Below are positions 8,314-16,699 of a stretch of 64,000 bases of DNA, piece by piece (position 1 is the stretch's first letter; every line of letters starts with the position of its first letter). Below the pieces are notes generated by a model. That model worked only from the letters and a program-made list of their open reading frames with translations, did no database searches and was not told the origin of the DNA. The DNA lies in contig NZ_JAHXZM010000005.1 in assembly GCF_019429535.1 (NCBI RefSeq), positions 124,001 through 188,000 of the forward strand, written 5' to 3'. Source of the DNA: Sphingomonas citricola (lineage in GTDB: Bacteria > Pseudomonadota > Alphaproteobacteria > Sphingomonadales > Sphingomonadaceae). Made by a program: the position numbers and the translations under genes.

Positions 8314-8877
8314 TCAGCGGGCCGATGCGAGCGCGACGCCGGTCACGACGTGGATCGGGGCGTTGGTTGCGATCGTCATCGCCGGCAGGGTCGGCTCGGC
8401 GGTGGCCGGCTCGGCTGCGGGCGATCCGTGCGCGTAGATGAAACCCTGAACCGGGTTCACCGAGGTACCGAGATCGTGGTTGGCGGCGTACCACACGCGA
8501 ACCTGGCTCCAGTCCCCGGCGGGCGACACGTCCACCGCGCGCACGTCGCGCTCGATCCCGCCGCGCGTCGACCAATTGGCGTGGGTTAGCAGAACCTCGC
8601 GGTTGCTGACGATGCGGCTGACCATCGCAACGTGACCGACGCGCATCCGCGACGTCGCCTTGAACGCCATGACCGCGCCGACGGCTGGCGTGTTGCCGCG
8701 GTCGTAACGGCCCGCGGCCTGGCCCCACCAGGTGTTCGCATTGCCGCGAAGATCGATGCCCGACACTTCGCGCGCGAACGGCACGCACTGCAGATACTTC
8801 GCCGAGGCGGGGACCGCCGTCATCAGGGTGCAGGAAACCACCAGCGCGAAACGCGCTGCCAACGACTTCAAGTTCAC
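8314..8877 (-). CDS. CHAP domain-containing secreted amidase/peptidase
   Basis: This 187-residue exported protein has a signal peptide (residues 1-26, cleavage after ASA) followed by a CHAP domain. The papain-like residues can be seen: the Cys in YLQCVPFAR (about 31), the His in RVGHVAMV (about 81) and an Asn in THANWS. CHAP enzymes usually cut peptidoglycan peptide links or amide bonds. A Pro/Ala/Thr-rich tail of about 45 residues follows. It stands alone, convergent with msrB. Confidence 0.82.
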   Translation of the reverse strand: MNLKSLAARFALVVSCTLMTAVPASAKYLQCVPFAREVSGIDLRGNANTWWGQAAGRYDRGNTPAVGAVMAFKATSRMRVGHVAMVSRIVSNREVLLTHANWSTRGGIERDVRAVDVSPAGDWSQVRVWYAANHDLGTSVNPVQGFIYAHGSPAAEPATAEPTLPAMTIATNAPIHVVTGVALASAR

Positions 8878-9046
8878 GGGAGCCCCCCGGCCAGATGACA
8901 GTGTTGAGCTGCTGCTAGCCTGGGGTGTTCAAAACAACAAACGCCGCCGGAACCTTTTCCGATGAATTGAGTAACCGCGGCGACGAACCGGGTTTTGACC
9001 GCTTATCGGTGTAGAAACACTGTCCTTTTTTCCGCGATCACCGGGA

Positions 9047-10540
9047 TCAGGCGAACGGTTCGCGCGGTGCGGAATCGATCACTGGCGCTCCGGTCAACCG
9101 CTCCATGCGCAACGTGTGCTCGGTGCGCCCGAAGGGGAAGCGCGTGTAGAAGAACGCCGCGAGACAGGCGAGCACGGCGTAGCAGCCCGCGTAGATCAGC
9201 ATCAGCCGGTCGAGCACCTCGACGGGCACCTGCCCCGGCACCGCCTTTGCCGGGAAACCCGCCGCGGTCAGGATCAGGCTGCACACGAAGATGCCGACCC
9301 CGCTGGTGCATTTCTGAATGAAGAACCCGCCGGCGAAGAACACGCCCTCCGATCGCCGCCCGGTCTTGACCTCCGAATCCTCCACCACGTCGGCCATCAT
9401 CGAGGCGCCGAGGATATAGGCCGTGACGCCGCAACCCGTACCCGCCGCGACGAGCGCGAACAGCAGCGGCAGCATGACCGGACTGCCCACCGCCGGAAAA
9501 AGCCCCGCGAGTTTCAGCCAATAGGGCATCGTCCCGAACGCCATGCCGAGCAGCGCCGCGGTCGCGGCGGCGCGCGGCTTGCTGGTCGCCATCCCGATTC
9601 GCGGTGCCGCGACGAACGCGCACGCGACGCCCGCGAACAGCGACAGGCTGAGCAGCACGAACGTCAGCCCGCGAAAGCCCCAGATATAGGTGTAGAGGTA
9701 ATTGGAGATCGCGTAGATAATCCCCTGTGCGGTGTAGGCGAACAGCCCCGCGAGCATCAGCGTGACGAACGCGCGGTTCTGCACGGTCTGCAGCATCTCG
9801 CGGAAATTGTCGCCGAGCGACTGGCGCACTGCGGGCGGCTTGGGCAGGTTCGGGATCTCCTTGTGCGTGCCGGTCGCCGAGATAAGGATCGTGACGCCCA
9901 TGAACAGCGCGCCGGCGAGCGCGAAACCCTTGTACCCATCACGGTTAAGCAGACCGTTGGGGAAACCCGGCGCGGGCGCCAAGAAATACAGATAGGCGCT
10001 GACCAGCATCACCAGCCCGCCGGCCCAACCGAACAGGTACCGGTACGCCATGATGCGTGTGCGCTCGTCGTAATCGCCCGATAGTTCGGCGGCGAGTGCC
10101 TGGCTCGGCACCTCATAGGCGCTGACGGCGGAGCGGACGAGCACCGCGACCGCGAAGAGCCAGCCGAGGATCACCTTTTCCGACGCCTGCGGCGGGTTCC
10201 ACAGCATCAGCCAGCCGAGCATAATCGGCAGCGCGGCGCCGTACATCCACGGGTGGCGCCGGCCCCAGCGACTGCGCGTCCGGTCGGAGAAGAAACCGAC
10301 CGTCGGATCGACGAACGCGTCGATGATCAGGGCGCACATGATGACCAGCCCGACGGTCGCGGCCGGCACGCCGATCACCTGATTGTAGAACAGGAGGAGG
10401 AACGTCCCGAAGCCCGAATCCTTCACTCCGTAGGCGGCGGCGCCGACCCCGTAGCTCGCCATCGTCGCGGGCGAGAGGCGACGCAGTTTCGGTGCGTTGC
10501 CGGCAGGTGCGCCCGCGTCGACACCCGCCGCAACGCTCAC
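9047..10540 (-). CDS. MFS transporter of the GPH (glycoside-pentoside-hexuronide:cation symporter) type
   Basis: A 497-residue, 12-helix transporter. The motif DAFVDPTVGFFSDRTRSRWGRRHPWM (residues about 75-100) is the signature of the GPH/MelB group, in which Asp residues of helices 2 and 4 bind the coupling cation. The C-terminal half has DVVEDSEVKTGRRSEGVFFAGGFF, also typical. The likely substrate is a sugar or glycoside, but it cannot be named. It starts with GTG overlapping the stop of the upstream SDR gene (GTGA), so the two form one transcription unit. Confidence 0.85.
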   Translation of the reverse strand: MSVAAGVDAGAPAGNAPKLRRLSPATMASYGVGAAAYGVKDSGFGTFLLLFYNQVIGVPAATVGLVIMCALIIDAFVDPTVGFFSDRTRSRWGRRHPWMYGAALPIMLGWLMLWNPPQASEKVILGWLFAVAVLVRSAVSAYEVPSQALAAELSGDYDERTRIMAYRYLFGWAGGLVMLVSAYLYFLAPAPGFPNGLLNRDGYKGFALAGALFMGVTILISATGTHKEIPNLPKPPAVRQSLGDNFREMLQTVQNRAFVTLMLAGLFAYTAQGIIYAISNYLYTYIWGFRGLTFVLLSLSLFAGVACAFVAAPRIGMATSKPRAAATAALLGMAFGTMPYWLKLAGLFPAVGSPVMLPLLFALVAAGTGCGVTAYILGASMMADVVEDSEVKTGRRSEGVFFAGGFFIQKCTSGVGIFVCSLILTAAGFPAKAVPGQVPVEVLDRLMLIYAGCYAVLACLAAFFYTRFPFGRTEHTLRMERLTGAPVIDSAPREPFA

Positions 10541-11364
10541 TGAAACGCTTCCAGCGCGGAGAACAGCGACGGCTGGGTCGCATCCCAGCTCGCGCGCGTG
10601 CCGATCGTCAGCCCGCCGTCGACGACGATCGACGTACCGGTGACGAAGGCGGCGTCGTCGCTGGCGAGATAGGCGACCGCGGCGGCGATGTCTTCGGGCC
10701 GCCCGGCGCGCTTCACCGGCTGCGCATGCGCCGCGATCCCCGCGATCGCCTGATTGGCCTGCGCGCGCTTTTCCTCGGGCACGTCGAGGTGACGCGTGAA
10801 GATGTTGGTGGTGATGAAGCCCGGGATCACCGCGTTGACGCGGATGTCGTGCGCGGCGAGGTCGGCGGCGGCGAGTTTCGTCAGGTGGAGCACGCCCGCC
10901 TTAGCGGTCGAATAGGCGATCGGTGCGTAGCCCGAACCGAGGGCGGATACGCTCGACGTATTGACGATCGCGCCGCCGCCGCGTTTCGCCATCAAGGGCG
11001 CGGCGTAACGGATGCCAAGCGCGACCGAGCGGAGCAGCAGCGTCTGCGTCCGGTCCCAGTCATCAGGCGCGATCTCGTCGATCTTCTCGCGCGCGCCGCC
11101 CGCGCCTGCGTTGTTGAACAGGATATTGACCCCGCCGGCATCGTCGGCGGCCTGGAGCAGCGCAGCGATCGCCTCCGCATTCGTGACGTCGGTGTGGCGG
11201 AAATGGATACGCCCGTTGGAGGTCGCCGCGATCTCCTCCCCCGCGGCCGTATCGATGTCGCCGATCCAGACCTCGGCGCCTTCCTCAACCAGTCGAATGG
11301 CGGTCGCGCGGCCGATGCCCGATGCACCACCCGTCACGACCGCGCGCTTACCAGCAAGCCGCAT
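10537..11364 (-). CDS. SDR family oxidoreductase (classical, glucose-dehydrogenase-like)
   Basis: A 275-residue classical short-chain dehydrogenase. The Rossmann motif TGGASGIGRATA lies at residues 10-21, the NNAG motif near 90, and the catalytic Ser-Tyr-Lys as NTSSVSALGSGYAPIAYSTAKAG. The C-terminus has VDGGLTIG. The start at 11364 places the nucleotide motif at its usual distance and lies 43 bases downstream of a good promoter; longer in-frame starts upstream would pass through that promoter. Substrate unknown; coupling to a sugar transporter suggests a sugar or polyol. Confidence 0.85.
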   Translation of the reverse strand: MRLAGKRAVVTGGASGIGRATAIRLVEEGAEVWIGDIDTAAGEEIAATSNGRIHFRHTDVTNAEAIAALLQAADDAGGVNILFNNAGAGGAREKIDEIAPDDWDRTQTLLLRSVALGIRYAAPLMAKRGGGAIVNTSSVSALGSGYAPIAYSTAKAGVLHLTKLAAADLAAHDIRVNAVIPGFITTNIFTRHLDVPEEKRAQANQAIAGIAAHAQPVKRAGRPEDIAAAVAYLASDDAAFVTGTSIVVDGGLTIGTRASWDATQPSLFSALEAFQ

Positions 11365-11413
11365 CCGCTCTCCTTTTCCCCGGTCCCGTCGATCATGAGC
11401 CGGTGTTTTCAGC

Positions 11414-11441
11414 ATCATAGTATGGGGTATTGCCGTGTCAA
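11414..11441 (-). promoter_or_regulatory. Sigma-70-type promoter for the SDR-transporter operon
   Basis: Read on the minus strand: TTGACA (11441-11436), a 16-base spacer, then TATGAT (11419-11414). Both boxes are near-perfect matches to the housekeeping consensus. The predicted start of transcription, near 11407, gives a leader of about 43 bases before the SDR start at 11364. It lies in the 169-base divergent gap facing the acyl-CoA dehydrogenase gene. Confidence 0.6.
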
Positions 11442-11533
11442 TCCATCGCGGTTCGAATGTCCGGTTTGGCGGCCTTGTCTCGCCGCGTGCCGCGCGATAG
11501 GACGCACGACGACTTGAATCGTATGGGCGGACC

Positions 11534-12679
11534 ATGGCTCTCGACACCGAAACCTTCGACGCGCTGATCGACCACCTGCGCCGCTTCGTCGCCGACCGGC
11601 TGCGCCCGCTGGAGGGCGAGGTCGAGGCGAACGACGCGATCCCCGACGCGATCGTGCAGGAAATGCGCGAGATGGGACTGTTCGGGCTGTCGATCGCCGA
11701 GGAATACGGCGGGCTCGGGCTCACCATGCTCGAGGAAGCCAAGGTCGCGATCGAGATGGGGCGGACAACGCCCGCGTTCCGGTCGACCTTCGGCACCAAC
11801 GTCGGGATCGGCAGCCAGGGGCTCGTCATGTCGGGCACCCCCGAACAGAAGGCGGAATGGCTGCCGAGAATCGCGAGCGGCGAGATCGTGACCAGCTTCG
11901 CGCTGACCGAGCCCGACGTCGGATCGGATTCAGGCAGCGTCAAGACGCGCGCGGTGCGCGACGGCGACGTCTACCGCCTGTCGGGGACCAAGCGTTACAT
12001 CACCAATGCCGACAAGGCCGATCTGTTCACCGTGATGGCGCGGACCGGCGACGAGCCCGGCGCACGCGGCGTGTCGGCGTTCCTGGTGCCCAAGGCACTC
12101 GCCGGGGTGACGATCGGCGAGCCTGAAAAGAAGATGGGGCAGAAGGGCGCCAAGGTCGCCGACGTCAATTTCGACGACGTCGCGGTGCCCGTCGCCAACC
12201 GGCTCGGCGCGGAAGGCGAAGGCTTCAAGATCGCGATGCGCGTGCTCGACCGCGGGCGGCTGCACATCAGCGCGGTATGCGTCGGTGTCGCGGAGCGGTT
12301 GATCGCCGACTGCGTCGCTTATGCCGCCGAACGCAAGCAGTTCGGCAAGCCGCTCGCCGATCACCAGTTGATCCAGGCGATGATCGCCGACAGCAAGACC
12401 GAGGCGCTCGCCGCCCGCGCTTTGGTGCTCCAGACCGCCGCCGCAAAAGACGCCGGCACCGACGTGGTGATGGAAAGCGCCGCGGCGAAATATTTCGCCT
12501 CCGAGATGGTCGGCCGCGTCGCCGACCGCGCGGTGCAGATCTACGGCGGGGCGGGCTATATCGCCGATTACGGGATCGAGCGGCTGTACCGCGACGTGCG
12601 GCTGTTCCGAATCTATGAGGGCACGAGCCAGATCCAGCAGATCATCATCGCGCGCGAGACGATGAAGCGCGGCGGCTGA
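11534..12679 (+). CDS. Acyl-CoA dehydrogenase
   Basis: This 381-residue FAD enzyme introduces the alpha-beta double bond into acyl-CoA esters. It shows the family landmarks: N-terminal helical domain with FGLSIAEEYGGLGL, the FAD/substrate segment TSFALTEPDVGSDSGSVKTRA, the R-x-Q-F-G-K-P-L stretch (AAERKQFGKPLADHQ), the YGGAGYIADYGIERLYRD motif, and the catalytic Glu in RIYEGTSQIQ near residue 366. Chain-length preference is not predictable. It is followed at 79 bases by an SDR gene on the same strand, which may act on the same pathway. Confidence 0.93.
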   Translation: MALDTETFDALIDHLRRFVADRLRPLEGEVEANDAIPDAIVQEMREMGLFGLSIAEEYGGLGLTMLEEAKVAIEMGRTTPAFRSTFGTNVGIGSQGLVMSGTPEQKAEWLPRIASGEIVTSFALTEPDVGSDSGSVKTRAVRDGDVYRLSGTKRYITNADKADLFTVMARTGDEPGARGVSAFLVPKALAGVTIGEPEKKMGQKGAKVADVNFDDVAVPVANRLGAEGEGFKIAMRVLDRGRLHISAVCVGVAERLIADCVAYAAERKQFGKPLADHQLIQAMIADSKTEALAARALVLQTAAAKDAGTDVVMESAAAKYFASEMVGRVADRAVQIYGGAGYIADYGIERLYRDVRLFRIYEGTSQIQQIIIARETMKRGG

Positions 12680-12716
12680 ACGACATCGCGGGGGAGAGGG
12701 CGGTGCGTGGGGCCTG

Positions 12717-12751
12717 CCCTCACCCCGGCCCGCTCCCCGATGGGGAGAGGG
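12717..12751 (+). repeat. Palindromic GC-rich repeat (family A) upstream of an SDR gene
   Basis: A CCCTCACCCC segment is followed by the stem ctcccc-gat-ggggag and then AGGG. A related, more perfect copy lies in the same orientation inside ileS at 46310-46346. Here the right arm (GGGGAGAGGG, 12742-12751) sits 7 bases before the ATG at 12759 and could double as the ribosome binding site of the next gene. Confidence 0.6.
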
Positions 12752-12758
12752 AGAGGTT

Positions 12759-13547
12759 ATGGATACGAGCAAGCTGTTCCGGCTGGACGGGCGCGTCGCG
12801 CTGGTGACGGGGGGTAGCCGCGGCATAGGCAAGATGATCGCGGCGGGCTTCATCGCGCAGGGCGCGACCGTCTACGTGTCGAGCCGCAAGGCGCCGGCGT
12901 GCGACGAGACCGCGGCGGAACTGGGTGAGCGCTGCATCAGCCTGCCCGCCGACGTATCGACTGTCGAGGGTTGCCGCGCGCTGGCGGCGACGTTCGCCGA
13001 GCGTGAGGAACGGCTCGACATCCTCGTCAACAATGCGGGTGCTGCCTGGGGTGCGCCGTTCGAGGAGTTTCCCGAGACCGGCTGGGACAAGGTCATGGAC
13101 CTGAACGTCAAGTCGCCGTTCTTCCTGACGCAGGCGCTGCACCCGATGCTCAAGGCCGCGGCGCGGCGCGAGCAGCCGGCCAAGGTGATCAACATCACCT
13201 CGATCGACGGCCTGCGGCTCAACCCCTGGGACACGTACAGCTATCACGCGTCAAAGTCGGCGCTGATCTATCTGACCAAGCGGATGGCGGCGCGGCTGGT
13301 CAGGGACGCGATCAACGTCACCTCGATCGCGCCGGGCGCTTTTGCCAGCGAGATGAACCGCGCCGCGCGCGACCACGGCGATGCAGTGGCGCAGAACATC
13401 CCGGCCAAGCGGATCGGCGTCGACGAGGACATGGCGGGAACAGCGATCTATCTCGCCAGCCGCGCGGGCGATTACGTGATCGGGGAAACGATCGCGGTCG
13501 ACGGCGGCATCGTCAACGCGAGCCTGGGCATGTCGATCGACCCATGA
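12759..13547 (+). CDS. SDR family oxidoreductase
   Basis: A 262-residue classical SDR. It has TGGSRGIGKMIA at residues 17-28, VNNAGAAWG, the catalytic Ser in NITSIDG, and Tyr-Lys in YSYHASKSA. The end VDGGIVNASLGMS is typical. The family resembles RhlG/FabG-type ketoreductases such as 3-ketoacyl or beta-hydroxy-acyl oxidoreductases. Its place after an acyl-CoA dehydrogenase suggests a role in fatty or aromatic acid breakdown, but the substrate is not known. The RBS appears to be made by the palindromic repeat just upstream. Confidence 0.87.
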   Translation: MDTSKLFRLDGRVALVTGGSRGIGKMIAAGFIAQGATVYVSSRKAPACDETAAELGERCISLPADVSTVEGCRALAATFAEREERLDILVNNAGAAWGAPFEEFPETGWDKVMDLNVKSPFFLTQALHPMLKAAARREQPAKVINITSIDGLRLNPWDTYSYHASKSALIYLTKRMAARLVRDAINVTSIAPGAFASEMNRAARDHGDAVAQNIPAKRIGVDEDMAGTAIYLASRAGDYVIGETIAVDGGIVNASLGMSIDP

Positions 13548-13660
13548 TGCTGCGGTGAGTGCGGGGGCGGGCGCGTACGCTGTCCGCCGCCCTGCTCCAC
13601 CATGGGTTGCCGCCGCTTATCTCGACGCCCCGCGACCGTTCGCGGGGCGGGGCCCGAATA

Positions 13661-13715
13661 GACCAAAGGTCACAAAGGTCACACCCCTACGCATGTGCGC
13701 GCGCGCAGGATTCGA
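13661..13715 (+). repeat. Tandem AAAGGTCAC repeat followed by an alternating purine-pyrimidine tract
   Basis: The 245-base gap between convergent genes (13548-13792) holds two adjacent copies of AAAGGTCAC (13665-13682), then about 17 bases of strictly alternating purine/pyrimidine (gcatgtgcgcgcgcgca). No coding potential is convincing; the open frames through it are short and low in complexity. Function unknown; it may be a dispersed intergenic repeat. Confidence 0.4.
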
Positions 13716-13792
13716 TTCGGTTGTGCAAGAGCGATCCACGCTGTGCCGGCTGAGCGACGTGTAGGACAGCGTCGATTGATTGTTACCCGCCC

Positions 13793-14767
13793 TCACACGA
13801 AGGGCAGCTTGGCCTCGCGTACCGCCGCGACATATCGTTGCATCGCGTGTTCGGCCCTGGGCGTCAGCTTCAGGAACGCGCGACGCTTGTCGAACGGATC
13901 GGCCTCACGCTCGAGCAGCCCGGCGTCGGTCAGCTTGGTGATCCAGCGCAAGGCGGTGGTCGGGGGCACCGCGGCCGCGATGCACAGGCTCGACACCGAA
14001 ACCTGACCGCGTTCGAGTTGCGCGGCGAGCAGGTCGAGCAACATGTCCCAGGCGGGATCCTCGAACAGCCCGCCCTCGAAGAACCGATCGCGCAGCCGTC
14101 GCGCGCGGATCACCTCGCGGATTTGCGCCGCGCCGATGTCGAACGCGGGCGGCGGCGTGAGCGGCTGCCGGCGCTGTTCGTGCTGCCGTTGCCGCGTCGC
14201 CTCGCTCTGCCGGCTGAGCCGCGCGACCACCTCGGCGATCCGCGCGACCTCGGCGTTCAGACGCTGGAGCCGCGCCGCCTCGCTCTCGTTGACGCGTTCG
14301 GACAAGGGCTCGGGGGCGTTATATTCCGCCGCGATCGCGAGCGCCGCGATCCACTCGGCCACCTCGGGATCGCACAGCAATTGCGGGGCGGACGCGGTGC
14401 AGGTGGCAGCGACGAGATCGAGCAGCGCGAGCGGAAAGGCAATGACGAGCGGCCAGTCCCGCATCGCGGCGGTGTGATCGATGCGCGCGAGCAGGTCGGG
14501 TGAGACATCGTGCTCCCCGGTCAGATCGAGGAGAAGGACGGGCCGGCCCGAATGATCGGAGAGGTCGGACAGATCGGCGTCGATCGCCCATTCGGCACCG
14601 ACGATGCCGCCGAGCGCGTCGAGTGCGGCCGTCCGCGCGTCTGCGTCGCGCGCGTCGAGACCGATCACCAGCGCGACGAAGCGCGCGGGCGGGGGTGAGG
14701 TCGTGGCCAGCGGCCATGCGCGCGCTGCATCGGTCCGGTCCGCGTGCATGCTCATGCCCTGCCCCAC
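13793..14767 (-). CDS. MarR-like winged-helix transcriptional regulator with large N-terminal domain
   Basis: This 324-residue protein has two parts. The C-terminal 110 residues form a MarR-type winged helix: VSVSSLCIAAAVPPTTALRWITKLTDAGLLEREADPFDKRRAFLKLTPRA includes the recognition helix and the DKR wing motif. The N-terminal about 180 residues (with RPVLLLDLTGEHD) look like a receiver- or effector-like alpha/beta domain but lack a phosphorylation site I can identify. A Gln/Arg-rich linker (about 185-205) joins them. Targets are unknown; it is transcribed away from the pnt operon. Confidence 0.75.
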   Translation of the reverse strand: MGQGMSMHADRTDAARAWPLATTSPPPARFVALVIGLDARDADARTAALDALGGIVGAEWAIDADLSDLSDHSGRPVLLLDLTGEHDVSPDLLARIDHTAAMRDWPLVIAFPLALLDLVAATCTASAPQLLCDPEVAEWIAALAIAAEYNAPEPLSERVNESEAARLQRLNAEVARIAEVVARLSRQSEATRQRQHEQRRQPLTPPPAFDIGAAQIREVIRARRLRDRFFEGGLFEDPAWDMLLDLLAAQLERGQVSVSSLCIAAAVPPTTALRWITKLTDAGLLEREADPFDKRRAFLKLTPRAEHAMQRYVAAVREAKLPFV

Positions 14768-14844
14768 CTCTTTTTCTGATCGATCCCCGGCTTAACCCGC
14801 CAACGCCGATTTGACGGAAGTTACCACCGAAATGGAGACAATAG

Positions 14845-16341
14845 TCAGTCGAGCGACTTCACGATCTCCTCAACCATCTTCTTCGCATCGGCGAGCAGCA
14901 TCATCGTGTTGTCCATATAGAAGACGTCGTTGTCGACCCCGGCGTAACCCACCCCGCCCATGCTGCGCTTGACGAACAACACGGTCTTGGCCTTTTCGAC
15001 GTCGAGCACGGGCATCCCGTAGATCGGCGAGGTCTTGTCGGTTTTCGCCGCGGGGTTGGTCACGTCGTTCGCGCCGATGACGAAGGCGACGTCGGTCTGC
15101 GCGAATTCGGAATTGATGTCCTCGAGCTCGAATACCTCGTCGTAGGGCACGTTCGCCTCGGCGAGCAGGACGTTCATATGGCCGGGCATGCGCCCCGCGA
15201 CCGGGTGGATCGCGTATTTGACGCGGACGCCGTGTTCCTTGAGCTTGTCCGCCATCTCGCGCAGCACGTGCTGGGCTTGGGCCACCGCCATGCCGTAGCC
15301 GGGAACGATGATGACCTGCTCGGCCTGACTCATCAGGAAGGCGGCGTCCTCCGCCGAACCGCGCTTCCACGGGCGATCGACCTTGGCGCCGCCCGCACCG
15401 CCCGCTTCTGCGGTCTGACCGAAACCGCCCGCGATCACGCTGATGAAGCTGCGGTTCATCGCGCGGCACATGATGTAGGACAGGATCGCACCCGAGCTGC
15501 CCACCAGCGCGCCGGTGATGATCATCGCGGTATTGTGGAGCGTGAACCCCATCGCCGCCGCCGCCCAGCCCGAGTAGCTGTTGAGCATCGACACGACGAC
15601 CGGCATGTCCGCGCCGCCGATCGGCACGATCAAGAGGAAACCGATCGCGAAGGACAGTAGCACGACGATCCAGAAGTCCCACGGCGATTGCGTCGCCCAG
15701 AAGGAGAAGGCAAACCACGCGATCGCGAGGCCCAGCCCCAGATTGATCGGGTGGCGCGCGGGCAGTAGGATCGGCGCGCCGCCCATGTTGCCGTTGAGCT
15801 TCAGGAAGGCGATGACCGAGCCCGAAAAGGTGATCGCGCCGATCGCGACGCCGAGGATCATCTCGATCCGGCTGACCTGGTGGATGACCGCGAACGGTTG
15901 CCCGATCAGTGGGGTGACGACATCAGCGATCCCGAAGGCGACGGGATTGAGATAGGCCGCGACCGCGACCAGCACCGCCGCGAGCCCCACGAGGCTGTGG
16001 AAGGCGGCGACGAGCTGCGGCATCGCGGTCATCGCGATCCGCCGCGCGGTGGTGATGCCGATCGCGGCGCCGACACCGATCGCGGCGAGGATTTCGAACA
16101 CCGCGGACTTGTCGACACGCGAGAGGATTGCGGCGTAATCCTCGCCTTCGACGATCAGCGAGACGGTCGGCACGTGCGTGACCAACGTGGTCACGACCGC
16201 GATGGCCATCCCGATCATGCCGTAGCGGTTGCCCCGCTGGCTGGTCGTCGGGCTGGAGAGACCACGCAGCGCGAGGATGAAGCACACGCCCGAGACGAGG
16301 TAGGCGAGCGCCACCCAGGGATTGACCGCGACCTGTTCCAC
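14845..16341 (-). CDS. pntB: NAD(P)+ transhydrogenase subunit beta
   Basis: PntB forms the NADP(H)-binding domain III and most of the membrane domain II of the proton-pumping transhydrogenase, which makes NADPH from NADH at the expense of proton motive force. The 498-residue protein has nine or so helices, then the NADP site: VIIVPGYGMAVAQAQH, YAIHPVAGRMPGHMNVLLAEA, and DVAFVIGANDVTNPAAKTD. The C-terminal FVKRSMGGVGYAGVDNDVFY is canonical. It is the last gene of the coxIV-pntAA-(DUF559)-pntAB-pntB run. Confidence 0.95.
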   Translation of the reverse strand: MEQVAVNPWVALAYLVSGVCFILALRGLSSPTTSQRGNRYGMIGMAIAVVTTLVTHVPTVSLIVEGEDYAAILSRVDKSAVFEILAAIGVGAAIGITTARRIAMTAMPQLVAAFHSLVGLAAVLVAVAAYLNPVAFGIADVVTPLIGQPFAVIHQVSRIEMILGVAIGAITFSGSVIAFLKLNGNMGGAPILLPARHPINLGLGLAIAWFAFSFWATQSPWDFWIVVLLSFAIGFLLIVPIGGADMPVVVSMLNSYSGWAAAAMGFTLHNTAMIITGALVGSSGAILSYIMCRAMNRSFISVIAGGFGQTAEAGGAGGAKVDRPWKRGSAEDAAFLMSQAEQVIIVPGYGMAVAQAQHVLREMADKLKEHGVRVKYAIHPVAGRMPGHMNVLLAEANVPYDEVFELEDINSEFAQTDVAFVIGANDVTNPAAKTDKTSPIYGMPVLDVEKAKTVLFVKRSMGGVGYAGVDNDVFYMDNTMMLLADAKKMVEEIVKSLD

Positions 16342-16399
16342 TTGACCTTGCTCCCCCGATTACGTCGTCGTCCCTCCGCGTACCCGCGGACGGCGCGCG

Positions 16400-16699
16400 T
16401 CAGTGTTTGGCGACCGCGGGCCGCTCCTTCTTCTTGTACATCGCGAGCATCCGGCTGGTGACCGCGAAGCCGCCGAAGATGTTGATGCTGGCGAGTACGA
16501 CGCCGAGCAGCCCGAGCCATTTCGACCCCGTGCTGCCCGCCGCCGCGCTCGCGATCAGCGCGCCGACGATGATAACCGACGAGATCGCGTTGGTGACCGC
16601 CATCAACGGCGTATGAAGCGCCGGCGTCACCGACCAGACGACGTAATAGCCGACGAAACATGCCAGCACGAAGATCGACAGGATCGCGACGAAGTCCAT
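16400..16699 (-). CDS. pntAB: NAD(P)+ transhydrogenase subunit alpha, membrane part
   Basis: This 99-residue protein with three hydrophobic helices corresponds to the membrane tail of the alpha subunit, which is a separate gene in many alphaproteobacteria. The segment VTPALHTPLMAVTNAISSVIIVGAL is highly conserved and lines the proton channel, and INIFGGFAVTSRMLAMYKKK ends the domain. Its ATG follows directly on the DUF559 stop codon (TGAATG), and a GGAG lies 8-11 bases upstream, at the very end of the intruding gene. Confidence 0.93.
   Translation of the reverse strand: MDFVAILSIFVLACFVGYYVVWSVTPALHTPLMAVTNAISSVIIVGALIASAAAGSTGSKWLGLLGVVLASINIFGGFAVTSRMLAMYKKKERPAVAKH

Noticed and set aside
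13555-13764. Small ORFs through the gap between the SDR and MarR-like genes
   Set aside because: They are short, overlap each other in several frames, and consist of repeat-derived sequence. No ribosome binding site or family match.
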